The position numbers were made by a program, and so were the translations under genes. A DNA stretch of 6,845 nucleotides from Thermodesulfobacteriota bacterium. GTDB lineage: Bacteria > Desulfobacterota > Syntrophobacteria > BM002. Under the pieces are notes generated by a model that was not told where the DNA came from, ran no database searches, and was given only the letters and a program-made list of their open reading frames with translations. Location of the stretch: the NCBI GenBank assembly GCA_947259475.1, contig CAMYLW010000115.1, forward strand, positions 1 to 6,845, in the 5' to 3' direction. Below are positions 6,059 through 6,845 of this stretch, piece by piece (position 1 is the stretch's first letter; the number at the start of each line of letters is the position of its first letter).

Positions 6059-6845
6059 ATGTGTCAGTTCTGTCACCAGCATGGTGAAGGGAAAAAGTGG
6101 TATCTCAAGGCAGAGCACTATTCCCAGGATCTGTTGTCTGACCTGCGGCGGCGCACATTTATCAAGGATTTCATAGTGGATTTCGGCGATGGCCATGCAG
6201 AGCAGCTGGAAAAGAAATTTCATTTTGGCATGCAAGCTCCAGCCTGGCTGCGTCAGACTTATTACTGGTTCACTGAGAGAAGCTATCGAAGGGATCACTA
6301 CGGCCAGGTGGTTCCCCTGGAAGATCTCGACAAGGTTTTGGATCTCGCCAGCTCCATCGTCAGAATTCCCTGCATCTGCCGCAAAAGCAGCACCGGCAAA
6401 AACGACGCCCGTTACTGCTTCGGGCTCAGCATTGATCCCGAGAAGTTTCTGGATATAAAGGAGGCCTTTCTTGAGACCTTTAGACCCGGACCGGAGGTGG
6501 ATTTTTTCGAACACTTGAGCAAGACAGAGGCTCTGGACTTGCTGCAGGCTTATGAAAAAGAGAGTCTGATTCACTCTCTGTGGACTTTCAAGACACCGTT
6601 TATCGGCGGCCTTTGTAATTGTGACCGAGCCGACTGCCTGGCCTTAATGGGTGACCGCTACGGTCTTCGCCTCTTTTTCAGGGCAGAGTACGTTGCCCAG
6701 ACTACGGGGGAGAGCTGCAGTGGCTGTCGTTCCTGCCTTGCGGCCTGCCAGTTCGGGGCCATCAGTTTTGCGGCGGCGCGCAAAGTCGCCTTTATTGATC
6801 CCCTACGCTGCTACGGCTGTGGTGTGTGCCGGAGCCATTGTGAGC
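6059..6845 (+). CDS. Cysteine-rich di-cluster 4Fe-4S protein, 3' end outside window
   Basis: Open from ATG 6059 to the window edge: 262 codons, no stop seen. A TAG two codons upstream makes this ATG the first possible in-frame ATG. No clear ribosome site precedes it. The N-terminus MCQFCHQHGEGKKWYL has a C2-x2-C5 pair and a His. A second Cys group, PCICRKSS...YC, has C105, C107 and C120. A third, GLCNCDRADC, has C186, C188 and C193. A ferredoxin-like part follows with two C-x2-C-x2-C-x3-C motifs, C220/C223/C226/C230 (CSGCRSCLAAC) and C251/C254/C257/C261 (CYGCGVCRSHC), each expected to bind one 4Fe-4S cluster. The proline usual after the last Cys of such motifs is Gln in the first. There is no signal peptide, so it is probably a cytoplasmic electron carrier. 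The partner and reaction are unknown to me. Confidence 0.85.
   Translation, partial: MCQFCHQHGEGKKWYLKAEHYSQDLLSDLRRRTFIKDFIVDFGDGHAEQLEKKFHFGMQAPAWLRQTYYWFTERSYRRDHYGQVVPLEDLDKVLDLASSIVRIPCICRKSSTGKNDARYCFGLSIDPEKFLDIKEAFLETFRPGPEVDFFEHLSKTEALDLLQAYEKESLIHSLWTFKTPFIGGLCNCDRADCLALMGDRYGLRLFFRAEYVAQTTGESCSGCRSCLAACQFGAISFAAARKVAFIDPLRCYGCGVCRSHCE

Noticed and set aside
6047..6574. A 175-codon open frame on the minus strand
   Set aside because: It lies antisense to the plus-strand frame from 6059, which continues to the window edge and carries ordered ferredoxin cysteine motifs. The minus frame shows no recognisable domain.

Overview
The window looks like a chromosomal segment from a Desulfobacterota (deltaproteobacterial) anaerobe. 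This is inferred from three things: a roughly 1000-residue PurL carrying its own PurS-like N-terminus next to a separate PurQ, a cysteine-rich di-cluster 4Fe-4S protein, and an SO_0444-type metal permease under a CadC-like sensor. No rRNA, tRNA or taxonomic marker is present, so the assignment stays tentative.

Layout. Positions 1-156 hold no gene I can support. Positions 157-1622 on the minus strand are a two-gene metal-resistance operon: an ArsR/SmtB-family repressor with CadC-like metal ligands (TTG start) and a permease of the SO_0444/ArsP_1 family. Its promoter is close to consensus (TTGACA, 17 bp, TATATT) and overlaps a 22-bp inverted repeat, giving a simple derepression circuit: metal binds the repressor, the operator is freed, and the permease is made. 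Diverging from it, purL (1770-4778, GTG start) and purQ (5023-5889) on the plus strand encode the synthetase and glutaminase subunits of FGAM synthase, the fourth step of de novo purine synthesis.

The 244-bp gap between purL and purQ is unusual. It contains four short tandem arrays, each with a 7-bp period but with different unit sequences. The second and third are complementary and could form the arms of a 119-bp imperfect hairpin. The fourth ends two bases before the purQ start codon.

The right part (5890-6058) is non-coding and holds a degenerate copy of a dispersed hairpin repeat of the 'CTGGATTCnnGCTTTCGnnGGAATGACG' type. It lies just upstream of an ORF that starts at 6059 and runs off the right edge. 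That ORF encodes a cysteine-rich ferredoxin-like protein with two C-x2-C-x2-C-x3-C clusters. It is easy to miss because its stop lies outside the window and a long antisense frame overlaps it.

I found no CRISPR array, transposase, phage gene or RNA gene. The purine and metal-efflux genes are of known families. The least explained parts are the heptamer-repeat spacer and the partial iron-sulfur protein.
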